This document shows, in pieces, positions 35,717 to 45,463 of a DNA stretch of 64,000 bases (within the stretch, counting starts at the first letter, position 1; each line of letters begins with the position of its first letter). Source of the DNA: Streptomyces candidus (lineage in GTDB: Bacteria; Actinomycetota; Actinomycetes; Streptomycetales; Streptomycetaceae); assembly GCF_014207445.1 (NCBI RefSeq), contig NZ_JACHEM010000003.1, forward strand, positions 372,001-436,000, given 5' to 3'. The notes under the pieces are model-generated. The model was not told the origin of the DNA and did no database searches. It saw only the letters and a list, made by a program, of their open reading frames with translations. A program made the translations under genes and the position numbers.

Positions 35717-36070
35717 TCAGAGCTCCTCGCCGGAGAGGAGAGGCTCGAATTTCTCGTACGCGACGTAATCGCGGAAGTGGCGGGAGTACAGGTCGGCATC
35801 CTGTGTCAGATCCGTGTCCTGCGCCTCTTGCACGTCGACGATCGTCTTCAGCCGCCAAGTGATCTTCTGCCCGTCCTCGTTGAGGAACGAACTCTCCGAC
35901 CGCCGGGCCCGCTGCTCCGCCGCGTGCCGCGCCGCATCCTCGTCCCGCGCATGGATGAGCACGATGTCCTCCTGGTACAGGGGCACGTACTCCGCGCTGT
36001 CGGACGAGGACTCCATCAGCACGATCGCAATGTACGGGGCGCCCGTCACGTCTTCTTCAGAAGAAGGCAC
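35717..36070 (-). CDS. DUF4288-family protein, possible immunity protein
   Basis: 117 residues, acidic and soluble: YIAIVLMESSSDSAEYVPLYQEDIVLIHARDEDAARHAAEQRA, then KITWRLKTIVDVQEAQDTDL. The IVLIHARDEDEAxxxA.....WR.K.IVDV layout is that of DUF4288. It starts 16 bp after the secreted-protein gene, on the same strand and in the order toxin then partner. DUF4288 proteins often accompany polymorphic toxins; whether it neutralises its neighbour is inference. Confidence 0.72.
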   Translation of the reverse strand: MPSSEEDVTGAPYIAIVLMESSSDSAEYVPLYQEDIVLIHARDEDAARHAAEQRARRSESSFLNEDGQKITWRLKTIVDVQEAQDTDLTQDADLYSRHFRDYVAYEKFEPLLSGEEL

Positions 36071-36086
36071 AGCCTCTCCTCTCCGC

Positions 36087-36401
36087 TCACTTCTCGAAAC
36101 GCTTGTCGTTCAACAGCTTCCACGCCTTCTTGTCGTTGGCGCTCTTCCCGGCCTTGATCTCACCGAGGTTCCGCGAGAGATGGGTACCCGGGAACTCGCG
36201 CCTGATCGATGCCTTGCGGCAGCGGGAGATGAACTTCGCGGCGATCTCGTCGAGGTTGTTGTTGGCCTTGCAGTCACGGTTCACGAGGACCACGGCCGTA
36301 TCGGCCGCCGGCGCCTCGGCCGCTACGGCCGTGGTGACACCGCTTCCCATGACGGTCAGCGCCAGCATTCCGGAGACGAGCATCTTCTTGGCCAGCATCA
36401 T
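36087..36401 (-). CDS. Small secreted protein with toxin-like C-terminus
   Basis: 104 residues. Signal peptide MMLAKKMLVSGMLALTVMGS to VAAEA (AxA cleavage). The mature ~75 residues hold two Cys (VNRDCKANNN, ISRCRKAS) and end KKAWKLLNDKRFEK, a basic tail (SIRREFPGTHLS, LGEIKAGKS) that resembles C-terminal domains of bacterial polymorphic RNase toxins. ATG 36401 has AGGGG 5 nt upstream. Followed at 16 bp by the DUF4288 gene. A secreted toxin or a free-standing effector is possible; enzymatic activity is unproven. Confidence 0.68.
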   Translation of the reverse strand: MMLAKKMLVSGMLALTVMGSGVTTAVAAEAPAADTAVVLVNRDCKANNNLDEIAAKFISRCRKASIRREFPGTHLSRNLGEIKAGKSANDKKAWKLLNDKRFEK

Positions 36402-36631
36402 GTACACCCCTTGACATAAAGGTAGTCGGACCATGCGCAGGACGCCCGCGATGCGGATCAGAGCCGGACCGCGGCCTTCGCCCCCGCAGACCTTTCCACC
36501 GGATCGCGTGCCGTGGGGCTCCTGGCACCTGACGTGGCAGTCGGTCGGCAGTCGGACTGCCAGAAGGCCGGCCGGAGCAGCCGGGACTGCCCTGAAGTCC
36601 GTCTCCCGCCCGGGCGCCCCGGCGGGATCGC

Positions 36632-37000
36632 CTACCGCCCGGACGCCCGCGCCCGGCCCTGTGCCCCGTCGCGCCGCAGGACGACGTGGCTGCCCGCCGC
36701 GTACACCTGGTGGAAACCGGGTCGTGTCGCCTTCGGCGGGTCGTGGGAGAACGTGGTGTCCGTCGTGTCCAGGACCATCCAGTCGACCCGCGCGTCCGGG
36801 CGGCCGGGGGAGTGCAGGTAGACCGTCGCACGGTCGGTGAGGTGCGGGGCGAGTCGGTTGGTGGCGGCGACCTTCGCTCCGTCGGGGACGTGCGCGAGTG
36901 CCTGCCGGGCGGCGGAGGCCGATGGCGGGTCGCGCCAGAAGGCGGGGCGTACCGCCTCGGCGAGGGGCAGGGCGGTCGCGAGGAGTGCGGCGGCGGACCC
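36632..37000 (-). pseudogene. C-terminal remnant of a DUF2079 membrane protein gene
   Basis: The minus frame reads LPLAEAVRPAFWRDPPSASA, then RQALAHVPDGAKVAATNRLAPHL, and VDWMVLDTTDTTFSHDPP, the soluble C-terminal domain of actinobacterial DUF2079 proteins. The membrane part (normally more than 300 residues) is missing: the sequence before it is the hutH promoter region. Likely a fragment left when the accessory island entered next to hutH. Confidence 0.58.
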
Positions 37001-37091
37001 CTCAAGGACCGCCGTACCGTCGGCACACGGTAAGGGTTCCACCCGCCCACCACTAGTGACAGCCGCGCATTCAAAACGTACGCTCCTGAAT

Positions 37092-38663
37092 ATGGATATG
37101 CACACCCTGGCCAACCCCGCCGCCCCCGCCACCGTCGTGCTCAGCACCTCCGGGACCACGGTCGAAGACGTCATCGCCGTGGCCCGGGGCAACGCCCGTG
37201 TCGAGCTGTCCGCCGACGCCGTCGGCGCGCTGGCCGCCGCGCGTCAGATCGTGGACGCGCTCGCCGCCAAGCCCGAGCCGGTGTACGGGGTTTCCACCGG
37301 GTTCGGGGCACTCGCCACCCGTCACATCGGACCGGAGCTGCGAGCCCAGCTCCAGCGCAACATCGTGCGCTCGCACGCGGCCGGCATGGGCCCGCGGGTC
37401 GAGCGCGAGGTGGTGCGGGCGCTGATGTTCCTGCGGCTGAAGACCGTCGCGTCCGGCCACACCGGCGTACGCCCCGAGGTCGCGCAGACCATGGCGGACG
37501 TACTGAACGCCGGGATCACGCCCGTGGTGCACGAGTACGGCTCGCTCGGCTGCTCCGGCGACCTCGCGCCGCTCTCCCACTGCGCGCTGGCACTGATGGG
37601 CGAGGGCGACGCGGAGGGCCCGGACGGGACGGTAAGGCCCGCCGGCGAGCTGCTCGCCGCGCACGGCATCGCCCCCGTCGAGCTGAGGGAGAAGGAGGGC
37701 CTGGCCCTCCTCAACGGCACCGACGGCATGCTCGGCATGCTGATCATGGCCATCGCCGACCTCAAGAAGCTCTACACCTCCGCCGACATCACCGCCGCGC
37801 TCAGCCTGGAGGCGCTGCTGGGCACCGAGAAGGTGCTCGCGCCCGAGCTGCACGTCATCCGCCCCCACCCGGGCCAGGGCGCCTCCGCGGACAACATGCT
37901 GCGCGTCCTGGAGGGCTCCGGACTGACCGGCCACCACCAGGACGACGCCCCGCGCGTCCAGGACGCCTACTCGGTGCGGTGCGCCCCACAGGTCGCGGGC
38001 GCGGGCCGGGACACCATCTCGTACGCGATCACGGTCGCCGAGCGGGAACTCGCGGCGGCCGTCGACAACCCGGTGGTGCTGCCCGACGGGCGGGTGGAGT
38101 CCAACGGCAACTTCCACGGCGCGCCCGTCGCGTACGTCCTGGACTTCCTCGCCATCGCCGCCGCCGACCTCGGCTCCATCACCGAGCGCCGCACCGACCG
38201 CCTGCTCGACAAGAACCGCAGCCACGGCCTCCCCGCCTTCCTCGCGGACGACGCCGGCGTCGACTCCGGGCTGATGATCGCCCAGTACACCCAGGCCGCC
38301 CTGGTCAGCGAGATGAAGCGGCTCGCCAACCCGGCGTCCGTCGACTCCATCCCGTCCTCGGCCATGCAGGAGGACCACGTGTCCATGGGCTGGTCGGCGG
38401 CGCGCAAGCTGCGGACCACCATCGACAACCTCACCCGGATCGTGGCCGTCGAGCTGTACGCCGCGACGCGCGGCATCGAACTGCGCCACGGGCTGACGCC
38501 GGCACCCGCCTCGCAGGCCGTCATCGCCGCGGTACGCGCCGCCGGTGTACAGGGCCCCGGCCCCGACCGCTTCCTCGCCCCGGACCTGGCGGCCGCGGAC
38601 GCGTTCGTACGCAGCGGTGCACTGGTCGCGGCGGTGGAACCGGTGACGGGCCCGCTGGCCTAG
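37092..38663 (+). CDS. hutH: Histidine ammonia-lyase
   Basis: A 523-residue enzyme deaminating L-histidine to urocanate, first step of histidine use. The MIO-forming tripeptide is Cys154-Ser155-Gly156 (GSLGCSGDLAPLSH) rather than Ala-Ser-Gly; Cys-Ser-Gly is the known Streptomyces form. Other lyase motifs: VYGVSTGFGALA with the catalytic Tyr, QLQRNIVRSHAAG, ALLNGTDGM, RVQDAYSVRCAPQV, NFHGAPVAY, SMQEDH-type segment SSAMQEDHVSMG. ATG 37092 (or 37098). Stands alone; other hut genes are not in this window. Confidence 0.97.
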   Translation: MDMHTLANPAAPATVVLSTSGTTVEDVIAVARGNARVELSADAVGALAAARQIVDALAAKPEPVYGVSTGFGALATRHIGPELRAQLQRNIVRSHAAGMGPRVEREVVRALMFLRLKTVASGHTGVRPEVAQTMADVLNAGITPVVHEYGSLGCSGDLAPLSHCALALMGEGDAEGPDGTVRPAGELLAAHGIAPVELREKEGLALLNGTDGMLGMLIMAIADLKKLYTSADITAALSLEALLGTEKVLAPELHVIRPHPGQGASADNMLRVLEGSGLTGHHQDDAPRVQDAYSVRCAPQVAGAGRDTISYAITVAERELAAAVDNPVVLPDGRVESNGNFHGAPVAYVLDFLAIAAADLGSITERRTDRLLDKNRSHGLPAFLADDAGVDSGLMIAQYTQAALVSEMKRLANPASVDSIPSSAMQEDHVSMGWSAARKLRTTIDNLTRIVAVELYAATRGIELRHGLTPAPASQAVIAAVRAAGVQGPGPDRFLAPDLAAADAFVRSGALVAAVEPVTGPLA

Positions 38664-38685
38664 CCGCCGCAGTTCCGAGAGGTAT

Positions 38686-38726
38686 GGATGAGGGGCGGCG
38701 GGCGGCATGCCCGGCGCCCCTCATCC
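38686..38726. terminator. Terminator between hutH and the surface-protein gene
   Basis: GGATGAGGGGCG (38686-38697) pairs perfectly with CGCCCCTCATCC (38715-38726), 23 bp after the hutH stop, in a convergent gap. Confidence 0.8.
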
Positions 38727-38781
38727 GTATGTGCTGAGTCCTCCGCCCGCGGGAACTCACCCTGCGGACGGCCGGGTTGCG

Positions 38782-39168
38782 CTAGGCGGGGATCCCGCCG
38801 CCCGCGCCCCGGCGCCGGGCCGAGTAGGCCACGAACCCCGCGCCGATGCCCAGGAACGCCGTCCCGCCGACGAGGTAGGGAGTGGTGTCCACGCTGCCGG
38901 TGTCGGCGAGGGCGAGGTGCGGGTCGACGGCCCCGGTGCCGGCGGCGGAGGGCGCGGAGTCCCCCCCGGTGTGCGCGGCCTGCCGGGGCTGCGGGGGCTG
39001 CGGGGGCTGCGGGGGCTGTTCCTGCGGAGCCCGGTCGGCACCGGCGGCCTGTGCCTGGACGGTCCGCCTCGGTGTTTCCACCGTCGCGTTGGCCGACGGT
39101 ACGAACCACAGTGCGGCCAGCAGCCCACCTGCGGCGGTAGCGGTGAGCAGCGGTCGGAGTGCGGCCAC
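38782..39168 (-). CDS. Sortase-anchored small surface protein (LAxTG signal)
   Basis: 128 residues. Sec signal (LLTATAAGGLLAALWFVPSANA), a Gln/Pro-rich middle with QPPQPPQPPQ repeats, then a cell-wall sorting signal: LADTG, hydrophobic helix YLVGGTAFLGIGAGFVAY and a positive tail SARRRG. LAxTG is the motif of class E sortases, which anchor chaplins in Streptomyces. GTG 39168 has GGGGGAT 9 nt upstream. No sortase gene is nearby. Function unknown, probably a wall spacer protein. Confidence 0.85.
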   Translation of the reverse strand: MAALRPLLTATAAGGLLAALWFVPSANATVETPRRTVQAQAAGADRAPQEQPPQPPQPPQPRQAAHTGGDSAPSAAGTGAVDPHLALADTGSVDTTPYLVGGTAFLGIGAGFVAYSARRRGAGGGIPA

Positions 39169-39557
39169 GGTATCGATCCCCCTTGAGGCACTCGCGAATT
39201 GGTCGTGCGCGCCGATGCTAGTGAAAGCAGACGGTCCGGCGGAAGGCATGTGGGGGTGGAATTCTTCGTTCCGCCGCCATGCGCGCTGCCGTCTCCGTCC
39301 CGCCGATGCCTCCTCCGACCCCGCGCACCGTGCATGACCCCGCCCGACCAGGGGCAAAAGGGACGGCGTAGCGTCGAAGGAGAGCACGTGTCGGGCTTGC
39401 ACCCGCGGCAGTGGCGTTGCCCACACTTTCGCACAAAGTGGAACGGCCTTGCCTCCAGGGGCGTTGTTAGAGCATTGACAGGGGAAGTGCGGCCGGGCGG
39501 GACCTGGGTACCCGTGCCCGGACGGCAGCCCCGGGAGATCGTGGGGAAGCGGCAACG

Positions 39558-40835
39558 ATGGAGAAGCGTGTGATCACGAACAGCAGGCGGCGGCGCAGGG
39601 GTCTGGCAGCCGCGTCCGCGCTGCTCGGCGGCGTACTGGTGCTTTCGGGCTGCAGCGACGACGGCAAGGGCGGCGGCAGCGGCAGTGCCGACGCCGACGC
39701 CTCCAAGAAGTCGCAGGAGCAGGCCGACGAGGCAGCCGCCAAGGACACCTCCAAGGCCCGAATAGAGATCGTCCCCAAGGCCGGTGCCACCAACGTCGGC
39801 ATCAACAACGACACCAAGGTCACCGTCGCCGACGGCAGGCTGACCGAGGTCACGCTCACCGACGCGGCGGGCAAGCCGGTCAAGGGCACCATCGCCGCCG
39901 ACGGCACCAGCTGGCAGCCGGACACCCGCCTGCAGCGCGCCACGGTCTACAGGCTGAGCGTGACCGCCGAGGACGCCGACAAGCGCGCCGCGCACGAGAA
40001 CCGGTCCTTCACGACCGTCTCCCCGAAGAACAGCTTCATAGGCAACTTCACCCCCGACGACGGCTCGAAGGTCGGCGTGGGCATGCCGGTCTCGATCCGC
40101 TTCGACAAGCCGATCACCAACAAGAAGGCCGTCCAGAGCGCCATCGACGTGTCCTCCAGCAGCGGCCAGGAAGTCGTCGGCCACTGGTTCGACTCGCAGC
40201 GCCTGGACTTCCGGCCGCAGGACTACTGGAAGGCCGACTCCACGGTCAAGATGAAGCTCGCCCTGGACGGTGTCGAGGGTGCGAACGGCATCACGGGCGT
40301 CCAGGACAAGACGGTCACCTTCCGGATCGGCCGCAACCAGGTCTCCACCGTCGACGTCAAGACCAAGAAGATGACCGTCACGCAGGACGGCAAGGTCGTC
40401 AAGACCATCCCGATCTCCGCCGGTTCGCCGGAGAACCCGACGTACAACGGCAAGATGGTGATCTCCGAGAAGTTCAAGGAGACCCGGATGGACGGCGCGA
40501 CCGTCGGCTTCACGGACGACGACGGCAAGGGCGAGTACGACATCAAGGACGTCCCGCACGCCATGCGGCTGTCGACCTCGGGCACCTTCATCCACGGCAA
40601 CTACTGGGGCAAGGGCATCTTCGGCACCGCCAACACCAGCCACGGCTGCGTCGGCCTGGAGGACGCCAAGGGCGCGGACGACCCGGGCAAGCCCGGCGCG
40701 TGGTTCTTCAACAACTCGCTCGTCGGTGACGTGGTGATCGTGAAGAACTCCCCGGACAAGACCATCAAGCCGGACAACGGCCTCAATGGCTGGAACCTGG
40801 ACTGGGCGGCCTGGAAGGCGGGCTCCGCGGTCTGA
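39558..40835 (+). CDS. L,D-transpeptidase lipoprotein
   Basis: A 425-residue cell-wall cross-linking enzyme making 3-3 bonds between meso- or LL-diaminopimelate residues. Lipobox VLSGC with lipidated Cys32, Ser/Gly/Ala-rich linker, two immunoglobulin-like domains (about 65-260) and a YkuD catalytic domain with HGNYWGKGIFGTANTSHGC (catalytic Cys364 in SHGCVGL). The architecture equals mycobacterial LdtMt2-type enzymes, including the C-terminal subdomain ending WNLDWAAWKAG. ATG 39558; GTG 39570 also possible. Confidence 0.95.
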   Translation: MEKRVITNSRRRRRGLAAASALLGGVLVLSGCSDDGKGGGSGSADADASKKSQEQADEAAAKDTSKARIEIVPKAGATNVGINNDTKVTVADGRLTEVTLTDAAGKPVKGTIAADGTSWQPDTRLQRATVYRLSVTAEDADKRAAHENRSFTTVSPKNSFIGNFTPDDGSKVGVGMPVSIRFDKPITNKKAVQSAIDVSSSSGQEVVGHWFDSQRLDFRPQDYWKADSTVKMKLALDGVEGANGITGVQDKTVTFRIGRNQVSTVDVKTKKMTVTQDGKVVKTIPISAGSPENPTYNGKMVISEKFKETRMDGATVGFTDDDGKGEYDIKDVPHAMRLSTSGTFIHGNYWGKGIFGTANTSHGCVGLEDAKGADDPGKPGAWFFNNSLVGDVVIVKNSPDKTIKPDNGLNGWNLDWAAWKAGSAV

Positions 40836-40873
40836 TCTGAGACCTGCCGCGGCAGCTACGAGCCGCAGCGTGT

Positions 40874-40920
40874 ACGAAGGCGGGCGCCACCCACTGCACG
40901 TGGGCGGCGCCCGCCTTCGT
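40874..40920. terminator. Terminator after the L,D-transpeptidase gene
   Basis: ACGAAGGCGGGCGCC (40874-40888) and GGCGCCCGCCTTCGT (40906-40920) form a perfect 15-bp stem, 39 bp after the stop and before a convergent gene. Confidence 0.85.
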
Positions 40921-41023
40921 CGTGCCACCGGTTACGCACCACTGGTTCCGTACCGTCGCCGGCCGGGTTTGTGCCACCGGCCGGTCTCGTACCGCAGCCC
41001 GCCGCGTCCCGCCGGCTCCTGCC

Positions 41024-41503
41024 CTACGGCTTCCAGACGAGCCGGACGTCCGGTTTGCGCTCCTCGTTGCGCGACCCGTCCGTGCGCTCCGCTTCGGTGA
41101 AGCCGTGCCGGAGATAGAAGCGACGGGCGCTTTCGTTCACCTGGAACGTCCACAACTCCAGCCCCTCCGGCCGCAGTTGCTTGGCCTTCGCGACGAAGAG
41201 ATCGCCCAGCCCGCAGCCGCGCCGCTCCGGAGCCAGATAGAGCTGGTCGATCCCGGCCGCGTCCAGCACCATCACACCGACGAGAGCCCCCGCCGCGTCC
41301 TCCGCGACCCAGGTCTCGCACTCCGGTACCACCACGTGGCGGAACCAGGCCCGCACCTCGTCGTCGTCGTGCGCCCGCCGCACGCCCGGCAGAGCGGCGC
41401 CGTACGACCGCAGATACACCTCCGCGGCGGCCTCCGCGTCCCCGTCAACCGCCCGGCGCAGCACGAACTCCGCGCCGCCGCCCCCACCCCTCACAAGATC
41501 CAC
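41024..41503 (-). CDS. GNAT-family N-acetyltransferase
   Basis: 159 residues, single GNAT domain: AAAEVYLRSYGAALPG near the N-terminus, acetyl-CoA pyrophosphate loop QLYLAPERRGCGLGDLFV (motif A), and the C-terminal LWTFQVNESARRFYLRHGF (motif B). Start GTG 41503. Substrate unknown; the gene stands alone. Confidence 0.88.
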   Translation of the reverse strand: MDLVRGGGGGAEFVLRRAVDGDAEAAAEVYLRSYGAALPGVRRAHDDDEVRAWFRHVVVPECETWVAEDAAGALVGVMVLDAAGIDQLYLAPERRGCGLGDLFVAKAKQLRPEGLELWTFQVNESARRFYLRHGFTEAERTDGSRNEERKPDVRLVWKP

Positions 41504-41603
41504 TCCACCAACCTACCTCCGAGGTGATCGACCCGGGCCCCCCGCCGCCGCACTCTTGAACCCAGGCCACCACAAGGCCACTTCACTCACGGAAGAGGAC
41601 GCC

Positions 41604-41951
41604 ATGACCGCGTACGCGATCGCCCGCATCGGCCCGGCCGACGGCCCGCTCCACGAGGAGGTCCTGCGCTACATGGAGCGCATCCAAGGCACTTTCGCCC
41701 CCTACGGCGGACGCTTCCTCGTCCACTTCGAGCAGCACGAACTGCTGGAGGGCGACTGGCACGGCGCCCCGGTCCTGGTCGCCTTCCCCGACATGGACAG
41801 GGCCCGCGCCTGGTACAAGTCCCCGGAGTACCAGGAGATCCTCCCGCTGCGCACCCGCCACCTGCCCGGCGACATCATCCTGGTCGAGGGCGTACCGGAG
41901 AACTACGACGCGACGGCCACGGCGGCGCAGGTACGGGACGCCCAGGCGTGA
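41604..41951 (+). CDS. DUF1330-family protein
   Basis: 115 residues, ferredoxin-like fold family: YAIARIGPADGP, RYMERIQGTFAPYGGRFLVHFEQHELLEGDW, VLVAFPDMDRARAWYKSPEYQEILPLRTRH. The GG(R/K)FLV, PxMxxAxxWYxSPEYQ pattern is diagnostic of DUF1330. ATG 41604 has GGAAGAGGA upstream. Biochemical role of the family is not known. Confidence 0.88.
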   Translation: MTAYAIARIGPADGPLHEEVLRYMERIQGTFAPYGGRFLVHFEQHELLEGDWHGAPVLVAFPDMDRARAWYKSPEYQEILPLRTRHLPGDIILVEGVPENYDATATAAQVRDAQA

Positions 41952-42095
41952 GGCGGGGCCCGTCACCGTCCGCCGACGGAGGAGTTCCCCTCCGGCCTCC
42001 GGCGGTGCCCGACGTCGGTTGAGGACACCCTGACGTCAGGCGCCGGCCGGTCGCTCAGCCTGGCGTTCGCCGGAGAAGAGGTTTTCGGACCGGCG

Positions 42096-42791
42096 TCAGC
42101 TGCCGGCCGAAGCGATGCCCGTCGGGCAGGAGCGGCCCCAGTTGGTTTCGGAGGGGGCGCTCAGGGTGACGCCCGTGCCGCCGATGCCGCAGTAGCCGTC
42201 CGGGTTCTTGTCCAAGTACTGCTGGTGGTACGGCTCGGCAGGGTAGAAGGGGTTGTCGGCGGCCGGGAGGATCTCCGTGGTGATCGTGCCGAAGCCGGCA
42301 CCCGTCAGGACCTCCTGGAACGCGGCGCGGGATGCCTCGGCCTCGACGGCCTGCTCCGGGGTGTGCGGGTAGATCGCGGACCGGTACTGGGTGCCCACGT
42401 CGTTGCCCTGGCGGAAGCCCTGGGTGGGGTTGTGGGACTCCCAGAAGAGCTTCAGCAGGGTCGGGTAGGAGGTGACGGCGGGGTCGTAGACGACCCGGAC
42501 GACCTCGGTGTGCCCGGTGAGGCCCGAACACACCTCCTCATAGGACGGGTTGGGGGTGCTGCCGCCCTGGTAGCCGACGAGGGTCGTCCAGACGCCCTCG
42601 GCCTGCCAGAACTTCCGCTCGGCGCCCCAGAAGCAGCCCAGACCGAAGGCCGCGACCGCCAGGTGGGAGGGGTAGGGGCCGGAGAGCGGGTTGCCGAGGA
42701 CCGTGTGGCGGGACGGAACCTCGAACTCCGGGGTCGCGCGGCCCTTCAGGGCCTGCTCGGGGGTGGGGAGCTGCGTACGGTCGAAGAGCAT
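42096..42791 (-). CDS. msrA: Peptide methionine (S)-S-oxide reductase A
   Basis: 231 residues. It reduces Met-S-sulfoxide in proteins. Active-site [15 protein letters not shown] with nucleophile Cys53, [22 protein letters not shown], and [20 protein letters not shown] with a resolving Cys near the C-terminus. A second Cys (EVCSG) is also present. ATG 42791. Longer than the E. coli core by an N-terminal extension of about 35 residues, as usual in actinobacteria. Confidence 0.96.
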   Translation of the reverse strand: MLFDRTQLPTPEQALKGRATPEFEVPSRHTVLGNPLSGPYPSHLAVAAFGLGCFWGAERKFWQAEGVWTTLVGYQGGSTPNPSYEEVCSGLTGHTEVVRVVYDPAVTSYPTLLKLFWESHNPTQGFRQGNDVGTQYRSAIYPHTPEQAVEAEASRAAFQEVLTGAGFGTITTEILPAADNPFYPAEPYHQQYLDKNPDGYCGIGGTGVTLSAPSETNWGRSCPTGIASAGS

Positions 42792-42943
42792 GGCGGTTCC
42801 TCCTGGAGCGCGGGGCGGACGTCCCGTACAACGTGGCGGGCGCGGCGGGGATTCCCGTACCGCGCGTGCGGGCGCGCCGTTCCTGAACAACACGTGGGTA
42901 CGGTCGGCCCGTCGGCCCTCGCACCACGTGCGTACGGCCGGTG

Positions 42944-44047
42944 CTAGCCGCGCAGCGTTGCCGGGCTTCCGCCGTTCGCCTCGTAGCCCGCCACCGCCAG
43001 GTTGCGGTGGAGGGTGTAGTCGGCGGCCGGGTCCGGGTTGAGGGTCCAGGGGAGGGCGCCCACGTAGCCGTCGACGGCGGCGATCTGCTTGACCGCTTCG
43101 GCCCAGCGCTCCGAGCGGACGAGGAAGAGGATCAGGAGGTGGCGTACGTGGGGGAGCATCGGATCGTCCGGGCGGGCGGCGTGCACGGCGAACAGGGCGC
43201 CCTCCACCGCCCGGGAGACGACCGCGCTCTGGTAGAAGCTGCTGACCATGACGACCTCGGGGAGGTGGTCGTGGACCGAGAAGAGGGGGAGGGCGGCGAG
43301 CAGGGAGCCCCGGGGGGCGCGCGAGGCGGCGTGGGTGGCGAAGGTGTCCGCTTCGGCGCGGGAGCCGTGCCACTTCTCGGAGAGGTAGTGCAGCGCGACG
43401 AGGTGCGCCCCCATGTGTGCCGGTGCGCGGTCCAGGACCTTTGCCCAGAGCCGGTCGAACTCGGGGCGGGGGTAGCCCAGCCCCCGGGCGACGGACAGCT
43501 CGGTGAGGTACGGGACGGGGTCGCCGGGGGCGAGGAGCGCGGCCTGGGCACACAGCTCGCGGGCCTCTTCGAGGATGATCCGGAAGTCGTCCTTTCCGGC
43601 GGCGGACGACCGCCAGGCCTGCTGCACCAGGAACTCCGCGTGCACCTGCGCGCCGCCCGCGTCCTTCGGCGAATCCGCCCGCCAGGCGCGCAGCCACCGG
43701 CCGCCCTCGCCCGGACGCTGGGCCAGCTCCAGAGAGGCCGCGCCCGCGAAGGACTGGACCCGCTGCCAGCGCAGTTCGCCCTCCTTGGGCGTCCCGGCGA
43801 GGAGCTGGGCGGCGGCCCGCCAGTCCTGGGTGCGCTGCACCACGTCCAGTACGTCGAGGAGGTCCTGGTCGGGGCCGGGCAGGCGTACGTCGAGTGCTTC
43901 CTGCCGTACGAAGCCGTACTCCTCCGGATCCGCCGCGTCGGGCGAACCCGGCGCGGCCAGCCGGATGCCGCCGCGCCTGCGCAGCAGGAACGGACCGAGG
44001 GCGGCGCCCAGCATGAGCGCCGCGATCAGGAACCAGAGAATCTCCAT
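42944..44047 (-). CDS. Conserved hypothetical protein with one N-terminal membrane helix and helical repeats
   Basis: 367 residues. The N-terminal [20 protein letters not shown] anchors the protein, followed by RRR (positive inside). The rest is alpha-helical with TPR-like character ([75 protein letters not shown]). I recognise it only as conserved between msrA and metB in Streptomyces. Membrane-tethered scaffold is a guess. Confidence 0.78.
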   Translation of the reverse strand: MEILWFLIAALMLGAALGPFLLRRRGGIRLAAPGSPDAADPEEYGFVRQEALDVRLPGPDQDLLDVLDVVQRTQDWRAAAQLLAGTPKEGELRWQRVQSFAGAASLELAQRPGEGGRWLRAWRADSPKDAGGAQVHAEFLVQQAWRSSAAGKDDFRIILEEARELCAQAALLAPGDPVPYLTELSVARGLGYPRPEFDRLWAKVLDRAPAHMGAHLVALHYLSEKWHGSRAEADTFATHAASRAPRGSLLAALPLFSVHDHLPEVVMVSSFYQSAVVSRAVEGALFAVHAARPDDPMLPHVRHLLILFLVRSERWAEAVKQIAAVDGYVGALPWTLNPDPAADYTLHRNLAVAGYEANGGSPATLRG

Positions 44048-44116
44048 ACGGCCATTGTCCCGGACGGCGGCGGGCAACGGACCGCGAGGGAGCGCGGAGG
44101 GCAGGACCGCAGGGGA

Positions 44117-44166
44117 GCGGGGGAGACGCGGACTGCGGGGGAGACGCGGACTGCGGGGGAGGGGAG
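44117..44166. repeat. 18-bp tandem repeat upstream of metB
   Basis: Two and a half copies of an 18-bp unit GCGGGGGAGACGCGGACT in the gap between the divergent hypothetical gene and metB. Confidence 0.75.
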
Positions 44167-44271
44167 GGCGCGGACGGTGCAGGGCCGGGACCGGCCACGT
44201 GGGGGCGTGGGGTCGCCCGCAGGAGCGTGGGGCGGACACGGAGTACCGGAAGGCGAACTACCCTCGGCCCC

Positions 44272-45432
44272 ATGACTCATGAGCAGAGCAGCCACGAGCG
44301 CGCTTTCGAGACCCTCGCCATCCACGCCGGGAACACCGCCGACCCCCTGACCGGCGCCGTCGTGCCGCCGATCTACCAGGTGTCGACGTACAAGCAGGAC
44401 GGGGTGGGCGGGCTGCGCGGCGGCTACGAGTACAGCCGCAGCGCCAACCCGACCCGTACCGCCCTGGAGGAGAACCTGGCCGCGCTGGAGGGCGGCCGGC
44501 GCGGGCTCGCGTTCGCCTCCGGGCTGGCGGCCGAGGACTGCCTGCTGCGCACGCTGCTGTCGCCCGGCGACCACGTGGTGATCCCGAACGACGCGTACGG
44601 CGGGACCTTCCGGCTGTTCGCGAAGGTCGTCTCGCGGTGGGGCGTGGAGTGGTCGGTGGCCGACACCTCCGACGCGGCCGCGGTACGGGCCGCGCTCACC
44701 CCGCGTACGAAGGCGGTGTGGGTGGAGACGCCGTCCAACCCGCTTCTCGGGATCACCGACATCGCGGCCGTCGCCGAGGTCGCCCACGCGGCGGGGGCAC
44801 GGCTCGTCGTCGACAACACCTTCGCCAGTCCCTACCTCCAGCAGCCGATCGCGCTCGGCGCGGACGTCGTCGTGCACTCGACGACCAAGTACATGGGCGG
44901 CCACTCGGACGTGGTGGGCGGCGCGCTCGTCACCGACGACGCCGCTCTCGCGGAGGAGCTGGTGTTCCACCAGAACGCCATGGGTGCCGTCGCCGGGCCG
45001 TTCGACGCGTGGCTGGTGCTGCGCGGCATCAAGACCCTCGCCGTCCGCATGGACCGGCACAGCGAGAACGCGACACGGATCGCGGACATGCTGACCGCGC
45101 ACCCCGCCGTCTCCCAGGTGCTCTACCCGGGACTGCCCGAGCACGCGGGGCACGAGGTCGCCGCCAAGCAGATGAAGGCCTTCGGCGGCATGGTGTCCTT
45201 CCGGCTGAAGGCCGGCGAGGAGGCCGCGGTGGAGGTCTGCAACAGGGCGCAGCTGTTCACTCTCGGGGAGTCGCTGGGCGGTGTCGAGTCGCTGATCGAG
45301 CACCCGGGCCGGATGACGCACGCGTCGGTGGCCGGGTCCGCGCTGGAGGTGCCGGGCGATCTGGTGCGTCTGTCGGTCGGTATCGAATCGGGCGACGACC
45401 TCCTCGCGGACCTGAAGCAGGCGCTCGCGTAG
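44272..45432 (+). CDS. metB: Cystathionine gamma-synthase/lyase (PLP enzyme)
   Basis: 386 residues of the Cys/Met metabolism PLP family, joining O-acyl-homoserine and cysteine to cystathionine, or the reverse trans-sulfuration. Schiff-base Lys206 in [14 protein letters not shown], the YSRSANPTR phosphate motif, [10 protein letters not shown], and the C-terminal [19 protein letters not shown]. Synthase and gamma-lyase cannot be separated with confidence by sequence; the Streptomyces orthologue is annotated as the synthase. ATG 44272. No methionine riboswitch seen upstream. Confidence 0.93.
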   Translation: MTHEQSSHERAFETLAIHAGNTADPLTGAVVPPIYQVSTYKQDGVGGLRGGYEYSRSANPTRTALEENLAALEGGRRGLAFASGLAAEDCLLRTLLSPGDHVVIPNDAYGGTFRLFAKVVSRWGVEWSVADTSDAAAVRAALTPRTKAVWVETPSNPLLGITDIAAVAEVAHAAGARLVVDNTFASPYLQQPIALGADVVVHSTTKYMGGHSDVVGGALVTDDAALAEELVFHQNAMGAVAGPFDAWLVLRGIKTLAVRMDRHSENATRIADMLTAHPAVSQVLYPGLPEHAGHEVAAKQMKAFGGMVSFRLKAGEEAAVEVCNRAQLFTLGESLGGVESLIEHPGRMTHASVAGSALEVPGDLVRLSVGIESGDDLLADLKQALA

Positions 45433-45463
45433 GGGGACGGGGCGGGGGCCCGGCCGGTGACGC

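Noticed and set aside
44048..44271. Methionine/SAM riboswitch before metB
   Set aside because: The gap holds only a short GC-rich tandem repeat and no recognisable conserved core.
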